From contig OY752146.1 of assembly GCA_963573315.1 (NCBI GenBank), positions 992,001-1,056,000 on the forward strand: 64,000 bases of DNA, given 5' to 3'. A model generated the notes under the pieces. The model was not told the origin of the DNA and ran no database searches. It saw nothing but the letters and a program-made list of their open reading frames with translations. The stretch is from Entomortierella parvispora (Eukaryota > Mortierellomycota > Mortierellomycetes > Mortierellales > Mortierellaceae). A program made the position numbers and the translations under genes. This document shows positions 43,851 to 53,350 of the stretch, piece by piece. Position 1 is the first letter of the stretch. Each line of letters begins with the position of its first letter.

Positions 43851-45503
43851 TTAGACATCACTATCGTCTTCTCCACCATCACCGTTATTTCCCCCCTCGT
43901 CGGTTTCATCGCCGCTATTATCGTCACTTCCATCATCACTCCAATTGTCATCGCTCTCGTACGTGACATGACCCCGATGCAGTAAAGCTGCAGAGCCCTC
44001 ATCCAAGCTGAACCCACGGACTGTATCCACTTTGGGCCAAAATCTCTTCATCCACCGCACTTCTTCTTCCCTCCAGTTTGGCCCATCGGTGTTATAAACG
44101 ACGATGCTTCTCAATTGTCCAAGAGTTCGTAACCGATCCAATCCACCTTCGAGCTCTAATCGATAGCCAATCGTCCTTGATTCATTCAATGCTGCACAAA
44201 TACAAAAGGTCTCCAATCGAACTAGTTCCGAGACTCGCTTCAAGAACATTCGTTGCGCTTTTGTCGATATCAACTCGACATCAACCACCAGGACCTTGAG
44301 TCCACGACAGATCCATGGACGATTGTAGTCGCCTAGGACATGTGGATCTTGAATATATCCATCCACGCGAAGGACTTCCAGGTTGGGCATCATGCACAAC
44401 ATCTCCACGGCTTGTGTTCCACCCAAGCGTGAACAGCCATCCAATGACAATTCAGTGATGGTGTTCAAATGCCTGGGGAACAGCCTCAAGATCACCCACG
44501 ATACTCGACTAAAATTCGTGCTGCTCATGTCAAGTTTCTTGATAAGAGTCGCAGCGCCGAGGAAAAACCAAAAGGATTCTTGACTAAAGGTCTGATGGTG
44601 CAGAATAAAGGACTCCAAAGGAGATCGACCCCCGACGGTTCGCCCAATGGCTGTTGCTATACGCCGAATAGGTGAGAATACTCCAGGGATTGAAGAACTG
44701 CACTGTAGATGGGTCAACTCGGGACTTTGTTGAATCATCCAGCTGTAAAGATTAAAGTTTGTGTCATCATTAACAGAAAGTTCGCGAATGCGTGAGGGTC
44801 CCGTCCGTGCAGCAACTTGGTCCAAGGCCTCTGGGGTGGGCACAGTGGGCATCCAATTCACCAACCCTTGGAAAGTGACCGCTTCAAGTCTTGACCATAG
44901 TCTTTCGTACGCCGTCAAGAACAGAGGAACAGTGTCCACTCCCACGCACTCCATGTGTTTCAATCTCGGGCAGTCTGCCAGAGCTTCAATGAGTTGTAGG
45001 GTAGCTTTTCCTGAAAATGTTACACTCTTCAATGTTTTTCGATGCCGACGAACAATCGTTCCAAGGGAACGGGTGGATCCGAGATGGCCTTGCTTGACAG
45101 TCAAGTGGGATAGGTTAGGGCACAAAAGAATACTTAATGTGTTCCCATCTCGCCAAAGCCGATCCAAATTCCAGTATTCGGGCTGGTTTCTGTTGCATAT
45201 GATTTTCAGCTTTCGGATGAAAACTGCGTTATTCCAAAAGGCGAGAGAAGACGGTATTTTGCATGGGAATTTGAAGTTGAGGCTGATGTCGGCCCAGATT
45301 TTGGGAGCGAGCGCTCTGTACCAGTGTCGCGAGACTCGGATGCATACCGTCAAGGTATGTACATCCAAATACTGGCCGAGTTCAAGAAGGAGTTCGCCAA
45401 GATCAAAAGGGTTGCGTTGGTGGTGTCCTTGTCTCCATAGATAGCCGGGTTGTTCTATCAGACGGAGGCTTCGACGGAGAATAGGTTTCGAGGATCGCTC
45501 CAT
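43851..45503 (-). CDS. F-box/LRR protein, 550 aa
   Basis: Single exon starting MERSSKPILRRSLRLIEQPG. An F-box-like segment occupies about residues 30-75 (FDLGELLLELGQYLDVHTL, then IRVSRHWYRALAPKIWADI). LRR-like repeats follow (FIRKLKIICN, CPNLSHLTVKQGHLG, CPRLKHMECVGVDTVPLF, HLNTITELSLDGCSRL, MPNLEVLRVDGYIQD). Hence a likely SCF ubiquitin-ligase substrate receptor. The C-terminus is an Asp/Asn/Gly-rich acidic tail (about 35 residues). One of three F-box/LRR-type genes in this window; they differ strongly in length and insertions. Confidence 0.8.
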   Translation of the reverse strand: MERSSKPILRRSLRLIEQPGYLWRQGHHQRNPFDLGELLLELGQYLDVHTLTVCIRVSRHWYRALAPKIWADISLNFKFPCKIPSSLAFWNNAVFIRKLKIICNRNQPEYWNLDRLWRDGNTLSILLCPNLSHLTVKQGHLGSTRSLGTIVRRHRKTLKSVTFSGKATLQLIEALADCPRLKHMECVGVDTVPLFLTAYERLWSRLEAVTFQGLVNWMPTVPTPEALDQVAARTGPSRIRELSVNDDTNFNLYSWMIQQSPELTHLQCSSSIPGVFSPIRRIATAIGRTVGGRSPLESFILHHQTFSQESFWFFLGAATLIKKLDMSSTNFSRVSWVILRLFPRHLNTITELSLDGCSRLGGTQAVEMLCMMPNLEVLRVDGYIQDPHVLGDYNRPWICRGLKVLVVDVELISTKAQRMFLKRVSELVRLETFCICAALNESRTIGYRLELEGGLDRLRTLGQLRSIVVYNTDGPNWREEEVRWMKRFWPKVDTVRGFSLDEGSAALLHRGHVTYESDDNWSDDGSDDNSGDETDEGGNNGDGGEDDSDV

Positions 45504-46233
45504 TGCTGGTATTATCGTGGAGGGGAAATAGGGTGGTACGGTTCAACAGGGGGCCAACAAAAAAATGGAAGAGTGTAAGAGAAGGAGGAGAAAAAACCAT
45601 GTGGAGAAAGAAGCAAGGTTCTCGTCTTGCAGTTGCCATCTCTGATTGATACTCGCGCCACGATCACGTCTTTCCTCAGACAGGAGAATTGTGGGAACAT
45701 TGACTATGAAATCTAGGACCTAAAAACGAAACTCTTTGTCGGTTGAAGTATCGACCCCTGATCGGCGGACGATGCTGTGGATAGCTCTCGGAGATTACCA
45801 CAAATGTTTAATCAGCCGTCTTTGTATCCATCTAGGTGTAGGATGTTTGCCAATGGTGAGAGAGCAAACCAACCACAAAAACAATGAAGAGTACACAATT
45901 GCAGATCAATCAAAGACGCGTAAAGAACGCGCCTTTTAAGGTTCAAGGGGGACAATCGTTGGCGCAATGACAATCCAATTGTCGGTTTGATGGACACACC
46001 TATAGGTTGTTTACCCCTTCTCATTCAAAACTTCCAGCACTTGGCTAACGGCTTTGAGTAGTGGCTCATGCGCAGTATTTTCCTCATCAATATTGGTAGC
46101 TTCTCCTTGGTATTCTCTCTTTTTGGTCCTTGCGTCTCTCTTTGCCTCCCGGCTCTCTTTTTTAGAAAGTCCCATTCCGAAAACCCATCCTCACCCTGAT
46201 CTCTTTCACAATCTTATTATGTATTACGTATGA
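45504..46233. other. Intergenic region
   Basis: About 730 bp with short unsupported frames; upstream of the F-box/LRR gene and 3' of the small secreted-protein gene. Nothing recognised. Confidence 0.45.
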
Positions 46234-46593
46234 CTAAAGAGAATACCTGGCCCCAAAGGTTACTACCCCTCGGATTGTTCGATACGGATACATCTCAACG
46301 ATCAAAGCGTCTTTTGAAATTTCAGCGTTGGTGGCACAATTTTTGATACCCTTCTCATTGGTTTGAATGGCATTCTTCAAGTTATTCCAATACAATTCTA
46401 GTTCAGAAGCATCAGCAGATACAGGAGGAGCTGAGAAGTACGGTCCAGTAGGGTTGAAGAGTTTCTCCATCGCTGGCCAAGTTATCACATTTCTTTCATA
46501 ACAAGATTTGATCGCATCAATTTTTTTGAGCTGGGCGTTATTGAGGGCCACAATGGAGAAGACAACGAGGGGATAGGCGAAGGACATGGTCAT
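46234..46593 (-). CDS. Small secreted protein, 119 aa, unknown function
   Basis: Single exon. The start at 46593 (or 46587, two codons later) gives a good signal peptide, MTMSFAYPLVVFSIVALNNA, cleaved before QLKK. The mature part is about 99 residues with two Cys (SCYERN and NCATNA), mostly helical-looking charged sequence (LELYWNNLKNAIQTNEKG). The same frame stays open upstream to 46908, but that part lacks signal-peptide character and is treated as 5' flank. No known family; size and secretion are compatible with an effector-like or wall-associated protein, which is only a guess. Confidence 0.6.
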   Translation of the reverse strand: MTMSFAYPLVVFSIVALNNAQLKKIDAIKSCYERNVITWPAMEKLFNPTGPYFSAPPVSADASELELYWNNLKNAIQTNEKGIKNCATNAEISKDALIVEMYPYRTIRGVVTFGARYSL

Positions 46594-47169
46594 GGTTGGA
46601 AGCGCTAGATAATCAAAGCTTGATGAATGAAACTGTGTGTGTAAAGAAAGAAAAGCTGCTCCTTTGATGAAATGAAATTGAGGGGACAGATAGGCAAGGG
46701 AAGTTCTTTTTGTGGCGCTCTCGCTACTGACACTTGTCAACGTTCCTGCAATAGTTTTGGCTATGATTCTAGTACAAGAATCGGGAGTAGGATCAGTCTC
46801 ACAGATGCAGTTGCAGACGTGAAAGACATGATGTGCACCAAAGCTCCAGCAGATTACGCGGTAGACCAGAACAAGCGCGTGCAACCTCGGTTCAGATGCC
46901 GCCGACATGAATCAACCTCAACCTTGACCCTGTCCAGAACTGGCGACTGAAGTGTCTTTGTCAGGTTTCACCAGTGTCCACGGCTTTGGCTTCCTCGACT
47001 GTACAAGTACCCTTGACAACGTTTTCTCGTAACGTATATCTATCTATTCTTATACTCCCAGGTTCGACATCAGTTACGTTGTTCTTCTCCTACGCCTCAA
47101 CTTTGGCCACTTTATCTGTATCTGCAATTGCATCTCTCCTTCGAGGCCAGCAAGGCACTTTTGAACAGG
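46594..47169. other. Intergenic with ambiguous coding-like fragments
   Basis: Frames on both strands have partly protein-like sequence (plus strand 46672-46950, for example TDAVADVKDMMCTKAPADYA), but no start, splice pattern or family supports a gene. Confidence 0.3.
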
Positions 47170-47172
47170 AAT

Positions 47173-47366
47173 CTCGTGATCGGTGTTTATATAAAGTACA
47201 CCGCACAGTCCACATTGTTGACGCGGAGGGCAATGATGTTTCCCTTCTGAATAACCTTTTCAACCTGAATTCCAAAGAGACAAGAAAATTGGTGTGCAAA
47301 GAGAACGTGAAGTATGCGTTCTTGGGTATATTGCAAGGGACAGCATGCAGTGCGGAGGACTGTTAA
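47173..47366 (+). CDS. Possible terminal exon or remnant of a Cys-containing protein
   Basis: From an acceptor-like TTTTGAACAG ending at 47172, an open frame reads ESRDRCLYKVHRTVHIVDAE, then NDVSLLNNLFNLNS and ends LQGTACSAEDC with a stop at 47366. The composition is protein-like, with four Cys and a Cys terminus as in some secreted proteins. No upstream exon with a signal peptide could be identified, so this may be a decayed gene or a single exon of an unrecognised one. Confidence 0.3.
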
Positions 47367-47520
47367 AAGAGAAGGTGGGTGAGAGAGAGGGCGAGGAGGA
47401 AAACTCTAGTCCAAGAAGTGGAAAGGAGTCTATGCATATGGTACAGAAACAAAGAAAGAAAGAAAAAAAGGACGAGGAGTGTATGTCCTGGAAGAGTGGA
47501 AGAGAGAAGGGTTGTTTGAT

Positions 47521-47928
47521 TTAAACGCCCTTGACAAGGACGACGGTGAGGGTGTCACCTCGCGCACCCCAGTTGAGTCTGTGGTCGACAAAGATGCCGT
47601 ACCAGGTGGCAAAGATGACAAACATTGCAATGGAGAGGATGGCGGACATGAGCAGGTCTAGAATGAGAAATGAGAAGTGAGAAGTGAGCTTCAGAGGCAA
47701 GAGGAAGGATGTTGTTCAAAAGAGACAGAGAGACAAGAGAAGACAAGAAAAGAAGTGGGGCTTACATTGTCGCACCTGTGGACTGAGGTCGGGTCTGTTG
47801 CGAACAGGCCAGATGTAGAGGATGTTGTACAGCCAGAGGAAGGGCAGGAGACAGAAGCCGCCGAGAAAGAGCTTTCTGCTGACGGCGAGGATCTCTTCGG
47901 GGGGCATCTTTTCGATTGGCTTTGCCAT
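47521..47928 (-). CDS. PEN2: PEN-2 family gamma-secretase subunit, 99 aa
   Basis: Two exons: 47928-47766 and 47657-47521, phase 1. The product matches PEN-2 (PSENEN) along its whole length: PPEEILAVSRKLFLGGFCLL, PFLWLYNILYIWP, a second hydrophobic segment (LLMSAILSIAMFVIFATWYG) and the C-terminal WGARGDTLTVVL, equivalent to the WGALGDYLSF end of the animal protein. Length (99 versus about 101 aa) and two hairpin/TM segments agree. In animals PEN-2 binds presenilin and is needed for its endoproteolysis in the intramembrane aspartyl protease gamma-secretase. Presence here implies that presenilin and probably APH-1/nicastrin exist elsewhere in the genome. Start lies 497 bp from the divergent dioxygenase gene. 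Confidence 0.9.
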
Positions 47929-48425
47929 TGTGGATGTGTGCGAGTGAGGGTGAGTGTGCAAGTGAGTGATGAGTGAGTGATGAGAGTGTGTGTAGCTGGA
48001 ATTAATAGAATGAATGAAATGAAACGATGAAAGGGATGGAAGAAGAAGAACAGGGTTTTGGCTCAATGCACACGCTCGCACTGTTCCAATGTGCGGTGCA
48101 GTGTGTGCACTCACTGGATGGATTTGCACACAGGTGGACAGTGTGACAGCACACTGTGTTCACTTCTCCACACACACACATATACACACACACCTGCATT
48201 CATTCATTCATCCGTCCCATCCACACAGGCACAGGCACAGGCACACGGAGGGACGCAGGAACACGACCAGGAACTGCCACTTTTGCTTTTTTTTTCTTTT
48301 CTTTTCTTCCTTTCTTCTTTCCCTCCTTCTTTCTTTCCTTCTTTCCTTCCTTCCTTCCTCCTTTCCTTCTTCCCTCCCTTCCCTTCCCTTCCTCATCCCT
48401 CTTCCTTCTTCCCTTCTTCCCCCCC
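47929..48425. promoter_or_regulatory. Divergent promoter PEN2 / GBBH with simple repeats
   Basis: Contains CA-rich (about 48170-48195), CATT (48200-48212) and long CTTT/CCTT pyrimidine tracts (about 48284-48420) that run into the leader of the dioxygenase gene. No TATA seen. Confidence 0.5.
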
Positions 48426-50182
48426 ATGCTCATCTCCTCCTCCGCAAGACTCATTCTCGCCAGAAACTCCGCCCTTGCGGCCACGCACTCGCTGCCAGTG
48501 CGTTCCTTGTTTCCCACGGTTCGTTTCATCGCTTTCTTTCTTTCTTTTGTTTGTTTGTTCACCATGTAATACACACGCATCTTCCTTCCCTAACCTCTCC
48601 TGTCCTCTTGTTCCCCCCACACTTCATTATCTTTAGCGCACATTCTTGACCCCGTTCCACACAACCGCCTCTCGGTCCTCCCATGCCTCCGCTCCCTCTC
48701 CCTTCTCCATCCCTGTCGAGGAACAGGACCAGCAGCGACTGCTGCAACAACACCTGCCCTCCATCACCATCGCACGCGACTGTGCCTCCGTCATCGTCTC
48801 CCCTCCTCCATCCTCAAAGTTCTATCGGCCTCTTCATCCCACCACAACCCTGAACCCCGTTTGGCTCAGAGACAACTGTCCATGCCCAAAATGTATCCAT
48901 CCTTCCACACGACAAAAACTGCACGCCTCCTCACAAGTGCCCTTGGATGTCTCTGTCTCCTCTGTCCAAGTCTACCCTGAGGGGCTCGAGCTGACTTGGT
49001 CCAAAGGACTGGACGACGTGGGCGACTGGGAAGAGCCTGCAAAGTCAAAGCCCGGTCACAAGAGTTTATACCCATGGGAAATGATCCTCGGATGTTACGG
49101 AGGTTCTCCCTCTGATCACAGACAGGAAATTCGCATGAACAAGACGCCTGTTCTTTGGGATGACAAGGCCATGCAGGACAACGTACTCTGGCTAACCTAC
49201 GACGAGTACATGAACACCCCTGAAGGTCTCCTCAAGGGATTGAAGCAACTGCAGGACTATGGTCTCTTCTTCCTCAAGGATGTGCCCACCAACGACCAGC
49301 AAGTCGCCACAGTCGCAGAAAGAATCGGACACTTGAGACACACCTTTTATGGCCCGACCTGGGATGTCAAGAGTGTCCCCGAGGCAAAAAACATTGCCTA
49401 CACAAACCTGAACCTGGGCCTGCACATGGATCTCTTGTAAGCAACCGTGGTCACTTGGTCACTGCGATGCACCCCACACACACACAAACACACACACACA
49501 CACACACACTGGGATCTCTTGGGATACTTGACTGATCAGGTCATATATTTACAATATCATTATAGGTACATGGAAGCTCCTCCAGGTCTACAGCTCCTCC
49601 ACAGTCTGGAAAACAGGCAAGTCAGGAGATTTGTATCTACAACTGAATAGCTTTCGCATCAGCCATTAATCTTTGATCACACCTTCTCCGCATAATAGTG
49701 TCCCTGGAGGAACCTCGATTTTCATGGATTCTTTCAAAGCAGTTGAATTGTTGAAGAAGGAGCATCCTCAAGACTACGAAATCTTGACAAAGACACCCAC
49801 AACCTTTCACTACAGGAACGCAGACCACCACCTACACTACAACCGACCTACCATTGCCTTGGACTCTATGAACGATACCCTCACCGTGAATTATGCCCCG
49901 CCGTTCCAAGGACCCTTGGAACTCCCTGTGGATCAAATCAAGCCGTTTTACACCGCACTGAAGCGCTTTGCGAGCTACATTGAGAGGCCAGATCTTCAGT
50001 ACAGGCATACAATGCGACCTGGCGAATGCATGGTATTTGCAAACAGAAGAGTTTTGCATGCACGCACCGCTTTTGATCCTACAAAGGGCAAGAGACACCT
50101 CAAAGGATGTTATGTTGACTTGGACATGTACAAGGACAAGTTGCGAACTACTCTGCAGGCCAGGGAAGACGGATTGTTCTAA
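48426..50182 (+). CDS. Gamma-butyrobetaine dioxygenase / TMLD-type Fe(II)-2-oxoglutarate oxygenase, 475 aa
   Basis: Four exons: 48426-48518, 48637-49436, 49566-49616 and 49699-50182. Exon 1 encodes a mitochondrial-type presequence (MLISSSARLILARNSALAA). The N-terminal zinc-binding domain is visible (WLRDNCPCPKCIHPSTRQK, three Cys and one His). The TauD-fold catalytic domain has the iron triad: His and Asp in LGLHMDLLYMEAPPG and the distal His in RRVLHARTAF. This family hydroxylates gamma-butyrobetaine (or trimethyllysine) in carnitine synthesis; the overall similarity, for example HTMRPGECMVFANRRVLHAR and CYVDLDMYKDKLR, fits BBOX1 best, but TMLD cannot be excluded. Intron 3 uses a GC donor (CAG/GCAAGT). 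Intron 2 carries a CA microsatellite (about 49474-49510). Confidence 0.9.
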
Positions 50183-50674
50183 GGCGTGGCAGTCACTGCG
50201 CCTTTAGTTGCCAATAAAAGCTCAAGAGTTGACACTATATGAACGACAGCAATCTTTAGGTACCACAGCCTTACAAAAATCTGATGCAGCGCAGAGGACC
50301 AAGTCCGACAATGGAGACACTATCGATCACCCTCGAGCTGGGACGGGTAGCGGCTATGGCGCCTAATGTCGGCCTGCCTTTCGATGGTCCGACCACCGCT
50401 ACAAAGGAACAAAGGCTTTTCAGCGTCCTTCCAACACCAGGGCCTTACTTTTTCCAACTTGTTGGTTTATCTTTGATTATCTTGTGGTTACTTCTATCCC
50501 CCTTCTTGACCCTTTTTTTACCTCTCTCTTCTTCTCATCTCCTCTTCCCTCCAGTTTCAGCGCCATCAACACTTGTTTCCATTTTTCAACTTGCTCTTTT
50601 GACATTGCAAGTGTTCAAACTTATAGGAGACCTATCGACTTTTGCCATTGCCCAAGAAAAGGAAAATCATAGCC
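50183..50674. other. Intergenic upstream of the ELF1-like gene
   Basis: An open frame from 50284 runs into the leader but has no conserved sequence and terminates just beyond the ELF1-like start in another frame; treated as promoter and 5' leader. Confidence 0.5.
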
Positions 50675-52840
50675 ATGGGGAAAAGTAACAGTCCTCCCAA
50701 ACGCGACCGAATCCAAGCCCAGTACAGAGAGATGAGAGCCAAGTACATGCAGACACCCGACAACGAATTCAATTGTTTGGGTTGTCGTGGCACAAAAACT
50801 GCATCCTACACAAAGTAAGTGTCCTTGTCATAGAGTGGACTCTTCTTCTCATCCATCTTTCTATTTGTCGAAAGTTGTAGCTGAAAAGTGAGCTACGGTA
50901 GATCTGTTTTCCATCTCTTCATATTCTGAAACAAAAGACAGAAAAAACAACAAAAAAAAAAAAAAAAGAAAAAAAAAAAGGAAAAAGATGGAACAAAAGA
51001 GATACAGAACAGAGGTTAACATGCATCTTTTCTTCTTTTGGTCGCTGGTGGCGGACGTAATTGCCTTTGGGTAAAATGAATCAACCGCAAAACTCATTAT
51101 CAGGGATCTCAAGAACAAGACTGGCTCTTTGCAATGTGGCAGCTGTAGGATCAAGTTTACTTGCGAAATTGAATGTAGGTCTAAAAAGATGTCGTATCCT
51201 TTGTGTGTAGAATTCCAAAGGTTGGACGACTTTTTTTTGACTCTGGCTTTCCAACTTGCATTTGACATTGTCTTTTTCGTGACCATGTGTTCCACTGGCC
51301 TGGATTTCTAGCCCTCGATAAAGCGGTAGATGTTTACTGCAAGTGGCTCTATCGTCATGAACTTGACATTGAGAATGGATTCTGCCAGCCACAATTGCAG
51401 CCGCAGTCGCCTTCAGAGTCTCCATCAAGTCAAAGTGGCATCCATGTCATCCAGGGTCAAGAGGAGTCGCCATCTACCTTGGGCCGCCCTGAGCTCAAGT
51501 CTGACCTAAAGAGACAAGATCAGCAACCAGAGGACAGTCTCAAGATCAAGGCTTCCTCCACTGCCCTCAAACGCAAGGGTCGACCTACAAACCGGGTAGT
51601 CCAAAAACGACCTCGTAATATTCTCAACGGCAAACGGAACAAAGGTGACGCAACTGGAACTCAGGAGCTCGTCTGGCCACAACAGTCAAAGCCATACGAC
51701 TGCCCAGAGGATACTACAAGCCCCGAACAAGAGCCTTCATCGAGTTCCCCTTCAGAGAACGAGCTTTGGGATCTTTACGGGGAAGCGTTACAGTTGGTCA
51801 AGGATGAAGGTCACCAGCTCCGATTCAAATCACCACCTCCCAACCGGCTCAACTCTCCTTCAGGAGGACGGACGCTAGCTGTGGCCAGCCGTACGGTGGG
51901 GTCTACCAACCCCGCTGAAGCATTGAAGTCGGTCAAGAATGAAGGCCACCGGCTTCGATCCAAATCGCCGACTCCCAAACGAGTCAACTTTCCCTCAGGA
52001 GGGCAGACGCTAGCTGTGACCCGCCGTATGGTAGGGTCTGCCAATCCCACTGAAGCATTGCGGTTGGTCAAAGATGAAGGCCACCGGCTTCGATCCAAAT
52101 CGCCGCCTCCGAGCCGATTCAGCTCTCCCTCAGGAGGACGGACGCTAGCTGTGGCCAGCCGTACGGTGGGGTCTACCAACCCCGCTGAAGCATTGAAGTC
52201 GGTCAAGGATGAAGGCCACCAGCTTCGATCCGTATCGCCGCTTCCCAACAGATTCAAATCTCCTCCAGGAGGACGTACGCAAGCTGCGACCCGTGGTGCT
52301 GTAGGTTCTGCCAACCCCGCTGAAGCATTGAAGTTGGTCAAAGATGAAGGCCACCAGCTTCGATCCAAATCGCCGCCTCCCAACCAATTCAACTCTCCCT
52401 CAGGAGGACGGACGCTAGCTGTGGCCAGCCGTACGGTGGGGTCTACCAACCCCGCTGAAGCATTGAAGTTGGTCAAGGATGAAGGCCACCGGCTTCGATC
52501 CAAATCGCCGACTCCCAAAAGAGTCAACTTTCCCTCAGGAGGTCAGACGCTAGCTGTGACCCGCCGTATGGTAGGGTCTGCCAATCCCTCTGAAGCATTG
52601 CAGTTAGTAAAAGATGAAGGCCACCAGCTTCGATCCAAATCACCGGCTCCCAACCGATTCAACTCTCCTCCAGGAGGAAGGACGCTAGCTGTGACTAGCC
52701 GTATCGAGAGGTCTACCACTGCCTCTGAATTCAGGGCTTCTCTTTCACCTCGATTGATTCCACTTGCCCTGTCTCCTCGCTGTGCTAATCGCCAGTCTTT
52801 CTTATCGGGCAATCGACTCCAACTCTCTATGCCTCTTTGA
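50675..52840 (+). CDS. ELF1/ELOF1-type zinc-ribbon protein with seven 45-residue C-terminal repeats, 579 aa
   Basis: Exons 50675-50814, 51104-51174 and 51312-52840, phases 2 and 1. The spliced first ~95 residues match the transcription elongation factor ELF1/ELOF1: basic start MGKSNSPPKRDRIQAQYREM, zinc ribbon FNCLGCRGTKTASYTKD then LQCGSCRIKFTCEIE (CxxC...CxxC), and the terminal DKAVDVYCKWLYRHE equivalent to PVDVYSDWIDACE. ELF1 binds elongating RNA polymerase II and normally is only 80-145 residues long. Here about 480 residues follow. After a basic/acidic linker they hold seven tandem 45-residue repeats (genomic about 51783-52718): EALKLVKDEGHQLRSKSPPP, NRFNSPSGGRTLAVASRTVG, STNPA. Each repeat contains SP dipeptides. 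This is probably a diverged paralogue rather than the canonical small ELF1. Confidence 0.85.
51783..52718 (+). repeat. 135-bp tandem repeats (seven copies) in the ELF1-like gene
   Basis: Units 1, 3 and 5 resemble each other, and units 2 and 6 are almost identical (TPKRVNFPSGGQTLAVTRRM), suggesting duplication of a two-unit or larger block. Unit 4 is the most divergent central copy. The opposite strand is also open by chance. Confidence 0.85.
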
Positions 52841-53350
52841 GCTCTTTGGAAGGCAATTCTTTGTACTCTTTTGTTTTTTTCTGGAAGGCTCAATTAGAAC
52901 TATTCTATTTCGCCCTCCTTGCACACAATACTCTGTCTTGTTGCAAAGTTGCTACTTTGCGATGACCCTTTTCTTTGAATTAAGAAGAAAAAAAAAAAAA
53001 AAAAAAAAAAGAAAAAAATGACTGTAATCAAGTCACCAAGATAAAAAGAGATATAGAAAGCGGTGTGGTCCACGAGCAAGGATGCATGGGCTCTGGGCTC
53101 TGGTTTCTGGAAAGGAGAGCCTGCGCCTCCTCTCTGACGCGCGCCGTTCGTGCTGAAAGAAGGTGAGAAGAAGAGACCAAAAAAGAAATCCGTCGAGTCA
53201 TCGTCCTTCAAAGGGACAGGGACAGGGACGAGGGCAGTCACACATTTGGACTTTTTGTTTCCCCAATCTGCCCCTGCACTCTCTGTTCAACATTCATTCA
53301 TTTCAATCTCTTTTTTGTTCTTTCCCTTTCACCCCCATACAACCACCGCC
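52841..53350. other. Intergenic upstream of histidyl-tRNA synthetase
   Basis: Poly-A tract of about 22 A at 52987-53010. The frame upstream of the HARS ATG is open without a stop back to at least 53150 (see findings). No separate gene. Confidence 0.5.

Noticed and set aside
48284-48420. Frames in the CTTT/CCTT pyrimidine tract (both strands)
   Set aside because: Low-complexity simple sequence gives open frames by composition only.
50284-50688. 134-codon open frame before the ELF1-like gene
   Set aside because: It covers promoter/leader sequence, overlaps the ELF1 start in another frame and shows no family similarity.
51811-52527. 238-codon minus-strand frame over the ELF1-like repeats
   Set aside because: It is an antisense by-product of the 135-bp repeats; the plus strand has the spliced, conserved N-terminus.
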